This document shows positions 45,780 to 54,792 of a DNA stretch of 64,000 nucleotides, one piece after another. This DNA comes from Arthrobacter beigongshangensis (GTDB taxonomy: Bacteria > Bacillota > Bacilli > Bacillales_A > Planococcaceae): NCBI RefSeq assembly GCF_016820585.1, contig NZ_JADHDX010000002.1, positions 1 to 64,000 of the forward strand. Reading direction: 5' to 3'. Position 1 is the stretch's first letter. Each line of letters starts with the position of its first letter. Under the pieces are notes generated by a model that saw only the letters and a list, made by a program, of their open reading frames with translations, made no database searches and was not told the DNA's origin. The position numbers were made by a program, and so were the translations under genes.

Positions 45780-47471
45780 ATGATATACTTCATCATTCCA
45801 ATTATAGTACTCATCATAGCAATAACAATCATCTTTTTGTTTAGACGCAAACATATTCAGCAAGTCGGTCGACTGGAGCAGCAGAAGTTGCAAATTCAAC
45901 ACAAACCGATTTTAGAAGAGATGACAAAAGTCAAGCAACTGAATATGACGGGTGAAACCGAGGAAAACTTTGAACGCTGGCGCAACGAGTGGACAGAAGT
46001 AATGGATATACATATGCCTAAAATTGACTCACTGTTATTTGACGTTGAAGATTTGGTCGATCGTTTTCGTTTTGGGAAAGCAACTGAGGTAGAAAAGGGT
46101 ATCCAGGAGAAAATTCTTTTTTGTGATAAAAAGATGAATGATATATTACAAGAATTGAATGAACTCGTTGGAAGTGAAGAGAAAAATCGGATTGAAATGG
46201 AAAAGTTGAAGGAGCAGCATCGCGCTGCACGCAAAACAATCCTTGCCCATCAGCATTCATTTGGGATGACGGTTGATCCATTAGAGAAAGAACTGGAAGC
46301 ATTTAATCCGAAATTTGACGAATTTGACGAGTTGACAGATAACGGAAACTATTTATTGGCGAGGGAAATTGTGATTACCTTGTCAGCACAAGGGGACCGT
46401 CTGTTTGAAATTATTCACGAAACACCATCTTTGTTGGCGGAGCTCCAAAATAAGATTCCATCAGCCCTTCGTGAACTCCGGAATGGAATGAAGGAGATGG
46501 AAGAGCAATCTTATTATTTGCAGCATCTAGAACTGACGGAGCATCTTAATGCCATTGAAAGTGAATTGGAGCAGTTGCTGTCAAAAATGGCTGAATTACA
46601 AATTGAATCTGTCCAACAGGAAACTTCAGAAATAAATGATCGGATTGATTCTTATTATGATGCTTTAGAGAATGAAGTAACAGCTAAGCATTATGTCGAT
46701 GAGAATCATGGGGAAATTGCAGCGAAGCTAGTGGAAATTACTAAGCTAACAAGGGAAACTTCAGATGAAGCGGCATTTGTGCAGCAAAGTTATCGACTAA
46801 ATGAACAAGAAGCGCAAATACCACAGCAATCACTTAAAAAATTGTCTGCCATTGATAAACGATTTGAAATGCTGACTGCTAGAATTGAGGAGCAAGTATC
46901 TGCTAATTCTAGCTTACAAGAAGAATTGCGGCAGATTTCTGAGGAGCTCATGCAAATAGCCGATGAGCAAGACAGCTTCGCCAATCGTATGAAAAATTTG
47001 CGAATCGATGAAAATAATGTTCGGACAAAGCTAGAGGAACTGTCTCGGAAATTGCAACAGACAGATCGAATGCTTCAAAAAGGAAATATTCCAGGCATTC
47101 CAGATGAAATGGAAGCCCGACTCGAAGAGGCAGACGAACAAATTTATATTGTGACACAAAGCTTGCAGGAAGTACCTCTTAATATGAGCCTTGTGGACAC
47201 ATACTTGGAAAATGCAGAAAAAGCGGTCATTGACGTTACTGGAAAAGTGGAAGAGCTACTTGATAATGTCATGTTAATTGAATGGATTATTCAATATGGT
47301 AATCGCTACCGCGCTTCTAATCCCGAAATGCATGAACGGCTGTTGGATGCAGAGGAGTCATTTAGACAATTCCGATATGCTAAAGCATTGGAAGAAGCTG
47401 CGACAGCAGTCGAGGATGTTGAACCGGGTGCAATGAAGCGAATTCAGGAACTTGTCAAAGAACATGTGTAA
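45780..47471 (+). CDS. ezrA: septation ring formation regulator EzrA
   Basis: This protein of about 563 residues, close to the 562 of B. subtilis EzrA, has an N-terminal membrane anchor (MIYFIIPIIVLIIAITIIFLF, residues 1-21). Spectrin-like coiled coils rich in Glu, Leu and Gln follow to the end. EzrA interacts with FtsZ and restrains Z-ring formation away from midcell. ATG 45780 follows GGGGGA at 5 nt. The next genes are the cysteine desulfurase and thiI, the same order as in B. subtilis. Confidence 0.94.
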   Translation: MIYFIIPIIVLIIAITIIFLFRRKHIQQVGRLEQQKLQIQHKPILEEMTKVKQLNMTGETEENFERWRNEWTEVMDIHMPKIDSLLFDVEDLVDRFRFGKATEVEKGIQEKILFCDKKMNDILQELNELVGSEEKNRIEMEKLKEQHRAARKTILAHQHSFGMTVDPLEKELEAFNPKFDEFDELTDNGNYLLAREIVITLSAQGDRLFEIIHETPSLLAELQNKIPSALRELRNGMKEMEEQSYYLQHLELTEHLNAIESELEQLLSKMAELQIESVQQETSEINDRIDSYYDALENEVTAKHYVDENHGEIAAKLVEITKLTRETSDEAAFVQQSYRLNEQEAQIPQQSLKKLSAIDKRFEMLTARIEEQVSANSSLQEELRQISEELMQIADEQDSFANRMKNLRIDENNVRTKLEELSRKLQQTDRMLQKGNIPGIPDEMEARLEEADEQIYIVTQSLQEVPLNMSLVDTYLENAEKAVIDVTGKVEELLDNVMLIEWIIQYGNRYRASNPEMHERLLDAEESFRQFRYAKALEEAATAVEDVEPGAMKRIQELVKEHV

Positions 47472-47514
47472 GATGATATAATAAAAGAACTTGTGAAGGT
47501 TTGGTAACGAAAAA

Positions 47515-47550
47515 ATAGCCACCGGCATAGTAAGTGCGGGTGGCTTTGTC
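47515..47550 (+). terminator. hairpin after ezrA
   Basis: AGCCACCGG and GCGGGTGGCT pair, with only TTTGTC after them, so it is a moderate terminator. Confidence 0.6.
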
Positions 47551-47590
47551 ACGTATTTTTAGGGGAGTTTTTCGAGTGGACTTGAAAAAA

Positions 47591-47622
47591 TCCGGACGCA
47601 ATTACGCCTTGGCGTAATTGAT
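47591..47622 (+). repeat. short copy of the dispersed hairpin element (copy c)
   Basis: TCCGGACGC is followed by a perfect hairpin AATTACGCCTTGGCGTAATT (47600-47619). It matches the terminal part of the element at 20649-20677, with both stem arms intact here. It lies just before the ribosome binding site of the cysteine desulfurase gene. Confidence 0.75.
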
Positions 47623-47650
47623 ATTTATGATGACTGAAAGGGTGGAACGA

Positions 47651-48784
47651 ATGATTTATTTTGACAATAGCGCAACCACAGCTCCAGATGATAGTGTACT
47701 TACTTCCTTCATTGAAGTAAATAAGCGTTTTTTTGCAAATCCTGCTTCGATACATCTGGCAGGTAAGCAGGCTGAGACATTGCTAGAAAAATCTAGAGCA
47801 CAAATTTTATCGATTCTTGGTGTGCAAGATGGCCAAGTCATATTTACTTCTGGAGGGACAGAAGCGAATAATTTAGCTGTCATCGGCTTTGCACGAGCCC
47901 TGCGTTCTAGAGGAAATCACCTCATTACGACAGAAATTGAGCATCCTTCGGTTCTGAATGCGATGGCATATCTTGAAACACAGGGGTTTGAGGTTGATTA
48001 CTTAACGGTGGATGAACAAGGAATGATTTCGACCGAAGAATTAAAAAACAAGCTACGCGCAGAGACAGTTGTCGTAAGTATTATGCATGTGAATAATGAG
48101 ATTGGTACAATCCAACCTTTAGCTGAGTGTGCACGCATTATAAAAAAGCATTCACGAGCATTGTTTCATTCGGATGCGGTACAAAGCTTTGGAAAGTTAC
48201 CTGTTTCATTGACAGGAGATGGTCCGGATGCAATTACCATCTCAGCCCATAAAATTAATGGATTAAAAGGGTCAGGTTTACTAGCATTTAGAAAAGGTAT
48301 TCCGCCGCAAGCGCTTAACTTTGGCGGGGGTCAGGAACATGGTTTACGCAGTGGTACGGTAGCGGTAGCAGATGCTGTAGCGATTGCTAAAGCGATGCGA
48401 ATTAGCTCACTGGATGAAGAGCAACAGGAATTTAGACAATGGAGAAATCGACTAATCCGATTCATTGAGCCTTTTAAGGATGCGGTTGTTCTTGCACTTG
48501 ATAAGGCGGCGCCGCATATTGTGACGATTGCGTTTTATAAAATAAAAGGTGAAGTAGCTGTTAATTTCTTTCAAGAAAAGGGCATCATCATATCGACTTC
48601 CAGTGCTTGTTCATCGAAAAGTAGCGCTGCCGGACATGTAATAGAAGCCATTCGATTGGCTGATAAATATAAAAACGGAGTCATCCGCGTAAGTTTTGGG
48701 AAAGATAATCATGAGCAACATGTAGCGGAATTCGAGCAAGTTTTTGCTCAGTTCATGGAGCTACTTGGAAGGGGAAATGACTAA
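47651..48784 (+). CDS. nifZ: cysteine desulfurase, NifZ/IscS-like
   Basis: This PLP enzyme of about 377 residues takes sulfur from cysteine as a persulfide. DNSATTAPDDSV opens the protein, the PLP lysine is about Lys201 in SAHKINGLKGSG, and the sulfur-carrying Cys is about Cys320 in STSSACSSKSSA. ATG 47651 has AAAGGGTGG just upstream. The next gene is thiI, so this desulfurase is expected to feed ThiI for 4-thiouridine in tRNA (and possibly thiamine), as NifZ does in B. subtilis. Confidence 0.93.
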   Translation: MIYFDNSATTAPDDSVLTSFIEVNKRFFANPASIHLAGKQAETLLEKSRAQILSILGVQDGQVIFTSGGTEANNLAVIGFARALRSRGNHLITTEIEHPSVLNAMAYLETQGFEVDYLTVDEQGMISTEELKNKLRAETVVVSIMHVNNEIGTIQPLAECARIIKKHSRALFHSDAVQSFGKLPVSLTGDGPDAITISAHKINGLKGSGLLAFRKGIPPQALNFGGGQEHGLRSGTVAVADAVAIAKAMRISSLDEEQQEFRQWRNRLIRFIEPFKDAVVLALDKAAPHIVTIAFYKIKGEVAVNFFQEKGIIISTSSACSSKSSAAGHVIEAIRLADKYKNGVIRVSFGKDNHEQHVAEFEQVFAQFMELLGRGND

Positions 48785-48785
48785 T

Positions 48786-49988
48786 ATGGAATGGAACGAA
48801 TTACTAATTCGATATGGTGAAATATCATTAAAAGGTCGGAATCGCAATGTATTTGTGAAGAAGCTACGCAAAAATATAAAAGAAGCTCTAAGTGATTTGC
48901 CAACTGTTGTGCTAAAGCCAGAACGGGATCGCATGTTTTTGTTTGCGAGTGACAAACAGGATATGGAGCAAGCAATTGAGAGGTTACCCTACATTTTTGG
49001 TATCCAATCTTTCAGCCCGGTTGCAAAATGTGAAGCAACACTTGAGGCGATTAAAAAAACTGCGCTCGATGTAATTGGTGCAAGTGAAACAGCAGGGAAA
49101 ACATTTAAAGTAGAAATTAGACGGACAGACAAATCGTTTCCGCTTGTCACAGGTGAGCTGCAGCAAGAAATTGCAGCGCATGTGTTAGAGCGTTTCCCTG
49201 GATTGATTGTGCAGATGAGAAAACCAGAAATATTACTGCATGTAGAAATTAGAAGTGAAGGTGCTTTTTTAACGGCTAAAGTACATAAAGGTGCTGGTGG
49301 TATGCCGGTGGGATCGAATGGTCACTCGCTTTTAATGTTGTCAGGCGGTATTGATAGTCCGGTTGCAGGTTACTTAATGATGAAACGCGGTGTGTCGATT
49401 GATGCGATTCACTTTGCAAGCCCACCGTTTACAAGCGAGTTGGCGAAAAAGAAAGTAATGGATTTAGCAGAGAAATTGAGTTCTTTTGGAGCGACAGTGC
49501 GTCTGCATATTATTCCATTTACTGAAATTCAACAAACGATTGTCAATCAGGTGCCGGATAACGTGTCAATGACGACAACACGTAGATTAATGCTACAAAT
49601 TGCAGATCAAGTACGTACGGAAATTGGTGCATTAGCAATTGTGACGGGAGAAAGCCTAGGGCAAGTGGCAAGTCAGACATTGGAAAGCCTAACGGCAATT
49701 AATGCAGTTACATCAACACCGATTTTGAGACCACTCATTGCCTCAGACAAGCTTGATATTATTGAGATTGCCCAAAAAATTGGAACGTATGATATTTCAA
49801 TTCAACCGTATGAAGATTGCTGCACAATTTTCTCGCCTTCAAACCCAAAAACAAAACCGAGGCTTGAAAAAGTTATGTATTATGAAAGCTTTTCTGATTT
49901 TACTCAAATGATCGAAGAAGCAGTGAAGAATCGGGTAACGGTTGACTTACCGCTTCAGCAGCAGGATGAATTCGAAGATTTGTTATAG
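48786..49988 (+). CDS. thiI: tRNA 4-thiouridine synthase ThiI
   Basis: This enzyme of about 400 residues has an N-terminal ferredoxin-like/THUMP RNA-binding region (about 1-165) and a PP-loop AANH domain with LSGGIDSPVAGYLMMKRG (near 182-199). It lacks the C-terminal rhodanese domain of the enterobacterial enzyme, as Bacillus ThiI does. It makes s4U8 in tRNA using sulfur from the upstream desulfurase. ATG 48786 begins MEWNELLIRYGEIS, aligning with B. subtilis (MNYDHILIRYGEIS). ATG 48777, which overlaps the upstream gene, is an alternative. Confidence 0.94.
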   Translation: MEWNELLIRYGEISLKGRNRNVFVKKLRKNIKEALSDLPTVVLKPERDRMFLFASDKQDMEQAIERLPYIFGIQSFSPVAKCEATLEAIKKTALDVIGASETAGKTFKVEIRRTDKSFPLVTGELQQEIAAHVLERFPGLIVQMRKPEILLHVEIRSEGAFLTAKVHKGAGGMPVGSNGHSLLMLSGGIDSPVAGYLMMKRGVSIDAIHFASPPFTSELAKKKVMDLAEKLSSFGATVRLHIIPFTEIQQTIVNQVPDNVSMTTTRRLMLQIADQVRTEIGALAIVTGESLGQVASQTLESLTAINAVTSTPILRPLIASDKLDIIEIAQKIGTYDISIQPYEDCCTIFSPSNPKTKPRLEKVMYYESFSDFTQMIEEAVKNRVTVDLPLQQQDEFEDLL

Positions 49989-50000
49989 GTGATACAAAAA

Positions 50001-50047
50001 TTACCACATAAACCTCGCGTATGAATTTCCGCTTACGGTACATTCTA
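50001..50047 (+). promoter_or_regulatory. sigma-G-type promoter of SASP gene 1
   Basis: GTATG (50019-50023) and CATTCTA (50041-50047) are 17 bp apart, fitting the forespore sigma-G pattern. A TTACC motif starts 18 bp before GTATG (50001). Confidence 0.75.
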
Positions 50048-50069
50048 CATGCATAAGGAGGTGGTAATC

Positions 50070-50282
50070 ATGGCTAGTAACAACAGTGGTAATTCAAATC
50101 AGCTTGTCGTTCCAGGCGCAAGACAAGCACTTGATCAAATGAAAAATGAAATTGCAAACGAATTTGGTGTACAGATGGGCCCAGATGCTACATCGCGTGC
50201 CAACGGATCCGTCGGCGGAGAAATTACAAAGCGATTAGTACGTCAGGCACAACAACAAATGGGTGGCACTAACCAACAATAA
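50070..50282 (+). CDS. alpha/beta-type small acid-soluble spore protein 1
   Basis: This 70-residue DNA-binding protein of the spore core saturates and protects forespore DNA. The SASP signatures are [16 protein letters not shown], with the GPR protease cleavage site E-I-A in NEIANEF, and [19 protein letters not shown] 50070 follows AAGGAGGTGG. It is the first of three tandem paralogues downstream of thiI, the place of sspA in B. subtilis. It differs from the other two by an N-terminal MASN and a GGTNQQ end. Confidence 0.95.
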   Translation: MASNNSGNSNQLVVPGARQALDQMKNEIANEFGVQMGPDATSRANGSVGGEITKRLVRQAQQQMGGTNQQ

Positions 50283-50290
50283 ATATACTT

Positions 50291-50337
50291 TGAAAAGCTG
50301 TTTCGGAATTTTTCCGAGGCAGCTTTTCACTTTTTTA
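50291..50337 (+). terminator. terminator of SASP gene 1
   Basis: TGAAAAGCTG pairs with CAGCTTTTCA, with an inner TCGGAA/TTCCGA hairpin and a T-run after it. Confidence 0.88.
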
Positions 50338-50395
50338 TTTTGTAGTTTTGCCAAAGGAAGAGAACTTTAAGCGACAAAAGCCGACTTGGTGGAAG

Positions 50396-50442
50396 TTACC
50401 AATTGGAAGGGTTGTATGAATTTTAATCATTGGAACATTCTA
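50396..50442 (+). promoter_or_regulatory. sigma-G-type promoter of SASP gene 2
   Basis: GTATG (50414-50418) and CATTCTA (50436-50442) are 17 bp apart; TTACC begins at 50396, 18 bp before GTATG. Confidence 0.75.
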
Positions 50443-50465
50443 TCTGCACAAGGAGGTGACACACA

Positions 50466-50672
50466 ATGCCAAACAGTGGTAATTCAAATCAACTTGTCGT
50501 TCCGGGTGCTAGACAGGCGCTTGATCAAATGAAAAATGAAATTGCGAATGAATTTGGTGTACAAATGGGACCAGATACTACAGCGCGTGCTAATGGTTCT
50601 GTTGGTGGAGAAATTACAAAGCGATTAGTACGTCAAGCGCAGCAACAAATGAATGGTTATAGCCAAGAATAA
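50466..50672 (+). CDS. alpha/beta-type small acid-soluble spore protein 2
   Basis: This 68-residue SASP is nearly identical to its two neighbours. It has the GPR cleavage region NEIANEFGV and the C-terminal [16 protein letters not shown], and ends NGYSQE. At one position it reads TTARANG where the others read ATSRANG. AAGGAGGTGA precedes the ATG. No clear terminator follows it, so gene 3 may also be read from this promoter. Confidence 0.95.
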   Translation: MPNSGNSNQLVVPGARQALDQMKNEIANEFGVQMGPDTTARANGSVGGEITKRLVRQAQQQMNGYSQE

Positions 50673-50767
50673 TGATGATATGACCGGTTGTTTAGAAGTT
50701 CTTTTTCTTCAAATCAGTCTTGGCGTAAATGTAGTATTTTAAACTTCTTTAACCAATTTGGTAGAAG

Positions 50768-50814
50768 TTACCGACTACCGTTTGTGTATGAATCTTCACC
50801 ACGAGCACATTCTA
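50768..50814 (+). promoter_or_regulatory. sigma-G-type promoter of SASP gene 3
   Basis: GTATG (50786-50790) and CATTCTA (50808-50814) are 17 bp apart; TTACC begins at 50768, 18 bp before GTATG. Confidence 0.75.
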
Positions 50815-50837
50815 TCTGCACAAGGAGGTGACATACA

Positions 50838-51041
50838 ATGCCAAACAGTGGTAATTCAAATCAACTTGTCGTTCCAGGTGCTAGACAGGCACTGGATCAA
50901 ATGAAAAATGAAATCGCAAATGAATTTGGAGTACAAATGGGTCCAGACGCTACATCGCGTGCCAACGGTTCCGTCGGCGGAGAAATTACGAAGCGATTAG
51001 TACGTCAGGCTCAAGCGCAAATGAACGGATACCAAAAATAA
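50838..51041 (+). CDS. alpha/beta-type small acid-soluble spore protein 3
   Basis: This 67-residue SASP is the third paralogue. It carries the same GPR cleavage region (NEIANEFGV) and DNA-binding C-terminal helix, ending [21 protein letters not shown] precedes the ATG. Nearly identical coding and leader sequence to gene 2 points to a recent tandem duplication. A strong terminator ends the cluster. Confidence 0.95.
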   Translation: MPNSGNSNQLVVPGARQALDQMKNEIANEFGVQMGPDATSRANGSVGGEITKRLVRQAQAQMNGYQK

Positions 51042-51052
51042 TGGAATAGATG

Positions 51053-51091
51053 ACAAGCCGCCTCTAAAGCTAAGAGGCGGCTTGTTCGTTT
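51053..51091 (+). terminator. terminator of the SASP cluster
   Basis: A perfect 13-bp stem, ACAAGCCGCCTCT / AGAGGCGGCTTGT, is followed by TCGTTTT. Confidence 0.9.
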
Positions 51092-51166
51092 TAAATTACA
51101 TTAACCAAAACTTATTATGCTGAAAATGATACGTTAGCGATTGATAGGCCGAAAAGTAAATTATTT

Positions 51167-51195
51167 TTGAATTGTTGTACAAATGTTTGTATAAT
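51167..51195 (+). promoter_or_regulatory. sigma-A promoter of the acyl-CoA synthetase gene
   Basis: TTGAAT (51167-51172) and consensus TATAAT (51190-51195) are 17 bp apart, 30 bp before the start codon. Confidence 0.8.
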
Positions 51196-51225
51196 TAATG
51201 TAGCAAGAAATGAGGAGTGAATTTA

Positions 51226-52797
51226 ATGAATCGGGAGCAGTTAATTGCGCCAGAAAATTATAATCTTGTAAGTGAATTTGAAAAGTATGCGACAGGAAGC
51301 GGAAAGAAAGCACTTATTTACATAAATGCACAAGGCGACAAAAAAGAAATTTCATATGATGTATTAGTGACATTAGCGAACAAAGCAGCTAACGTATTCA
51401 AGGCGAATGGACTCCAGAAGGGGGATGTCGTTCTTGTTATGGTGCCTCGTTTGATTGAGGCGTATGTAACGTATATTGGAGCACTAAAAGCGGGACTTGT
51501 CGTTATTCCTAGTTCTGAAATGCTTAGATCCTCAGATATCGAATACCGACTGGCACATAGTGATGCAAAAGCGATTGTGGCCTACGACGCGTTCACTGAT
51601 CAATTTAATGAAGTAAGCAATATGAAAAATATTCAACTGTTTGTAGTGGGAAAAGCAGGAGAAGGACAGCTGTCATTAACGGAATTGATGGAGACGGCAT
51701 CACCAGAATTTAGTGCACCTGACACAAAAAGTTCAGATATGGCATTTCTTTCGTATACATCTGGAACGACTGGCAAACCAAAGGGTGTCGTTCATTCCCA
51801 TGGGTGGGGTTATGCCCATTTACGAACAACTGGTGCAAGCTGGCTTGGTATTGAAGAAGGAGACGTCGTTTGGGCAACTGCTGCCCCTGGTTGGCAAAAA
51901 TGGATTTGGACACCTTTTCTTTCCGTTTTGGGAAGTGGTGCAACGGGGTTAGTCTATGATGGAAAATTCGATGTTAAAACGTATTTGGAGCTTATTGCTA
52001 ACTATCGTGTGAATGTACTTTGCTGTACACCGACAGAATACCGATTTATAGCAAAAGCGGACAACCTAAAGGATTACGATGTTTCTTCGATTCGAAGTGC
52101 TGTATCGGCAGGAGAGCCTCTGAATCGTGAAGTGATTGACATATTCGATAAAACATTCTCACTTCAGGTGAGAGATGGCTATGGGCAGACTGAAAATACA
52201 TTACTTGTCGGAACGATGCTTGGTATGGAAGCAAGACCTGGTTCAATGGGTAAACCAACGCCAGGGAACAAAGTCGATATTATAGATGACGAAGGATATC
52301 CTATTAGGACAGGGGAAGTTGGGGACATCGCAGTCCATGTGTCAACACCCGCATTATTTAAGGAATATTTAAAAGATCCAGAACGGACGCAGATGCAGTT
52401 CCGCGGAGAGTATTATATAACTGGTGATCGTGCAAAAATGGATGAGGATGGCTACTTCTGGTTTGAAGGTCGTGGAGATGATATTATTATCAGTTCTGGT
52501 TACACAATTGGACCTTTCGAAGTGGAGGATGCCTTAACGAAACATTCAGCAGTTCGTGAATGTGCAGTCGTCGGAAGTCCAGACGAAGTGCGAGGTAATA
52601 TTGTTAAAGCATTTGTTGTGTTACGTGATCCTAAACGAAAAAGTGAGATCGGCCTCGTTGCAGAATTGCAAGAGCATGTGAAGAAATTGACAGCGCCATA
52701 TAAATATCCACGTGAAATTGAGTTTTTGAATGAATTGCCGAAGACAGCGTCAGGAAAAATTATGCGCGTTGTACTAAGAAAACAGGAACAACAGTAA
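51226..52797 (+). CDS. ytcI: acyl-CoA synthetase, YtcI/MbcS-like (ANL superfamily)
   Basis: This AMP-forming acyl-CoA ligase has about 523 residues. The P-loop-like LSYTSGTTGKPKGVVHSH is near 175-192, DGYGQTENTLLVG near 314-326, the hinge YITGDRAKMDEDGYFWFEGRGDD near 400-422, and the catalytic C-terminal PKTASGKIMRVVLR near 505. It resembles the medium/branched-chain (MbcS) group and B. subtilis YtcI, so short or branched fatty acids are the probable substrates. ATG 51226 follows GAGGAGTG. It has its own consensus promoter and a weak terminator hairpin after the stop. Confidence 0.85.
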   Translation: MNREQLIAPENYNLVSEFEKYATGSGKKALIYINAQGDKKEISYDVLVTLANKAANVFKANGLQKGDVVLVMVPRLIEAYVTYIGALKAGLVVIPSSEMLRSSDIEYRLAHSDAKAIVAYDAFTDQFNEVSNMKNIQLFVVGKAGEGQLSLTELMETASPEFSAPDTKSSDMAFLSYTSGTTGKPKGVVHSHGWGYAHLRTTGASWLGIEEGDVVWATAAPGWQKWIWTPFLSVLGSGATGLVYDGKFDVKTYLELIANYRVNVLCCTPTEYRFIAKADNLKDYDVSSIRSAVSAGEPLNREVIDIFDKTFSLQVRDGYGQTENTLLVGTMLGMEARPGSMGKPTPGNKVDIIDDEGYPIRTGEVGDIAVHVSTPALFKEYLKDPERTQMQFRGEYYITGDRAKMDEDGYFWFEGRGDDIIISSGYTIGPFEVEDALTKHSAVRECAVVGSPDEVRGNIVKAFVVLRDPKRKSEIGLVAELQEHVKKLTAPYKYPREIEFLNELPKTASGKIMRVVLRKQEQQ

Positions 52798-52810
52798 GCG
52801 ATAGGTTAAG

Positions 52811-52858
52811 CCGCATTTGGAAGACGGAGTATCCGTTTTGACAAATGCGGTTCTTATA
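52811..52858 (+). terminator. hairpin after ytcI
   Basis: CCGCATTTG pairs with CAAATGCGG and an inner ACGGA/TCCGT extends it; the T-tract is weak. Confidence 0.6.
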
Positions 52859-52960
52859 TGTAATGAAAAAATTAAAAGTAAATTTCACCTTTACCTATTA
52901 TTAGAATGGGTCTATAGTTAGTTTATTATTTCGAGAATCAAAATAAAAGGGGATGTCGTT

Positions 52961-53866
52961 GTGCAGACAGAGAAAAATGGTGTCCTCTGGGCGGTAGGCT
53001 CGTATTTAATTTGGGGATTTATGCCGATTTATTGGAAGAGTTTGGAGCATGTGAGTAGTACTGAAATTATTATAAGCCGCATCTTCTGGGCATTTGTTAT
53101 GACGCTATTATTAGTGCTTTTGTTGAAAGGTGGATCCCATTTAAAAGAGGACATACAAAGTCTTTGGAAATCGCAGCGAGATTTTTGGGCATTATTTTTT
53201 GCGTCCATCCTCGTTTCCGGTAACTGGTTCATCTATATTTGGGCTGTGAATCATGATTATATTGTCCAAGCAAGCCTCGGCTACTATATGAATCCACTCA
53301 TTTCAGTGCTGCTCGGGATCTTTTTTCTAAAGGAAAAGCTTAGCCGGGCACAGCAAGTGGCATTTCTACTTGCGACAATAGGTGTGGCAATTTTAACAAT
53401 TTCATATGGCCAGTTTCCATGGTTAGCATTTTCGTTGGCCGCTACTTTTGCAGTGTATGGGCTCATTAAGAAAAGAATTCAGCTAGATGCCTTGCGTGGA
53501 TTGACAATCGAAACATTTTTTATTATGCCATTTGCGGTCATCTATTATATTTGGTTATTCATGGATGATCGTGCAGTATTTTTACATATGGATATAAAGA
53601 CAGATGTTTTACTGATTTTAACAGGTATTGCAACTGCCTTACCGCTCGTTATGTATGCTAAAGGGGTCCAAAAGATTCCGCTCTACATGGCTGGCTTTTT
53701 GCAGTATATTGCACCGACGATGATGCTGTTTATCGGAGTTGTCGTTTATAAAGAGTCTTTTGAGAAAATCGATTTATTATCGTTTGCATTTATCTGGATC
53801 GCACTTATTTTATTTACAGTGTCAAAAGTACTGGAAGTAGTAAAGATAAAGAAGAGCCACCAATAA
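52961..53866 (+). CDS. rarD: RarD-type EamA family transporter
   Basis: This 301-residue integral membrane protein has about 10 hydrophobic segments in the drug/metabolite transporter superfamily. GVLWAVGSYLIWGFMPIYWKSL at the N-terminus and NHDYIVQASLGYYMNPLISVLLG near 100 are RarD signatures. RarD is linked to chloramphenicol sensitivity and amino acid or metabolite export in some bacteria; the substrate here is unknown. Translation starts at GTG 52961 after AAGGGGATG. The gene ends inside the shared terminator with the NAD kinase gene. Confidence 0.87.
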   Translation: MQTEKNGVLWAVGSYLIWGFMPIYWKSLEHVSSTEIIISRIFWAFVMTLLLVLLLKGGSHLKEDIQSLWKSQRDFWALFFASILVSGNWFIYIWAVNHDYIVQASLGYYMNPLISVLLGIFFLKEKLSRAQQVAFLLATIGVAILTISYGQFPWLAFSLAATFAVYGLIKKRIQLDALRGLTIETFFIMPFAVIYYIWLFMDDRAVFLHMDIKTDVLLILTGIATALPLVMYAKGVQKIPLYMAGFLQYIAPTMMLFIGVVVYKESFEKIDLLSFAFIWIALILFTVSKVLEVVKIKKSHQ

Positions 53867-53886
53867 TTGGGCGGCTCTTCTTTATT
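53848..53886. terminator. bidirectional terminator between rarD and the NAD kinase gene
   Basis: AAAGAAGAGCC pairs with GGCTCTTCTTT. It overlaps the last codons of rarD and touches the end of the opposite gene. Confidence 0.82.
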
Positions 53887-54685
53887 ATAAATAAATGCGC
53901 TGTACTTTTTCCCAAAATGAATTATCTTTTAGTTTTACAGTTTTAATTGTTTTGTCGCTTAACCGAATTTCTACATGTTCGACTTGGCGAATACCGAGTG
54001 CTTCATTATCAGCAGCCATCGAAGGAAAATCGTTGCCGTCTTGGTGGACTTTAAGCTGTAACTTTCTGCTGCCACTCATAATAAATGAAGAGCCGAGTGT
54101 GCGGTATTTATTGTTATTGACAGACGCTAGTTCACTTACTTGGAAACAAGGTAGTAATGGGTCAACAACTGCACCTTTTACAGATTTATTATAAGCTGTG
54201 CTACCTGTTGGCGTTGAAATGATTAGACCATCGCCAAGGAATGCTTCGAATAATTTGTCGTCAATAATAACGTCAAGTGCGAACGTTCGAATGATATTTG
54301 AACGAATACTAAATTCATTCAAGCAATAGAATGGTTGGTGATTGTCAATCGTCACTTCGATAAGTGGGTATCTTCTTACTTCAAGTTTTTCTTGGTGAAT
54401 AGCCTGTGTCATTTCGTAAAGATTGTTATAATGAAAATCGCAGTATAGTCCATGCTTGCCAGTTAGTGATAGTCCGGCATATAAGCAGTCCTGTCGAAAC
54501 CCAGTTTTACGAACAGCCTGCAAAAAAGAACCGTCACTACCGATACTGATGATAATATTGGCCTCTTGGTCATTTTCAGTCATCGTAAAGCCCTCGTGGA
54601 TGAGCGCGTCTTCCACCTTCGATTTTTTATCGAGTGAGTCTTCGTCATGCTTGCTGTAAATATAAATGTTCATCCGCTCTGTCAT
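53885..54685 (-). CDS. ytdI: NAD kinase (second type, YtdI/NadK2)
   Basis: This NAD kinase of about 266 residues makes NADP from NAD. The nucleotide-binding loop reads SIGSDGSFLQAV (near 48-59, the GGDG-type motif) and PTGSTAYNKSVKGAVV (near 154-169) forms the NAD site; CLNEFSIR is also typical. The sequence fits the B. subtilis YtdI paralogue better than PpnK1. ATG 54685 follows AAGGAG; an ATG at 54673 is possible. It is a single gene, divergent from sppA. Confidence 0.9.
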   Translation of the reverse strand: MTERMNIYIYSKHDEDSLDKKSKVEDALIHEGFTMTENDQEANIIISIGSDGSFLQAVRKTGFRQDCLYAGLSLTGKHGLYCDFHYNNLYEMTQAIHQEKLEVRRYPLIEVTIDNHQPFYCLNEFSIRSNIIRTFALDVIIDDKLFEAFLGDGLIISTPTGSTAYNKSVKGAVVDPLLPCFQVSELASVNNNKYRTLGSSFIMSGSRKLQLKVHQDGNDFPSMAADNEALGIRQVEHVEIRLSDKTIKTVKLKDNSFWEKVQRIYL

Positions 54686-54792
54686 AAGTTCTGCTCCTTC
54701 CAAATGAGGTATCTTTATCTTAACATGGAAGTGAAACATTTTGGACTTTCAAACGTATAGAGTGGTGTAAGAAAAAAAAGGAGGAATCGTAA

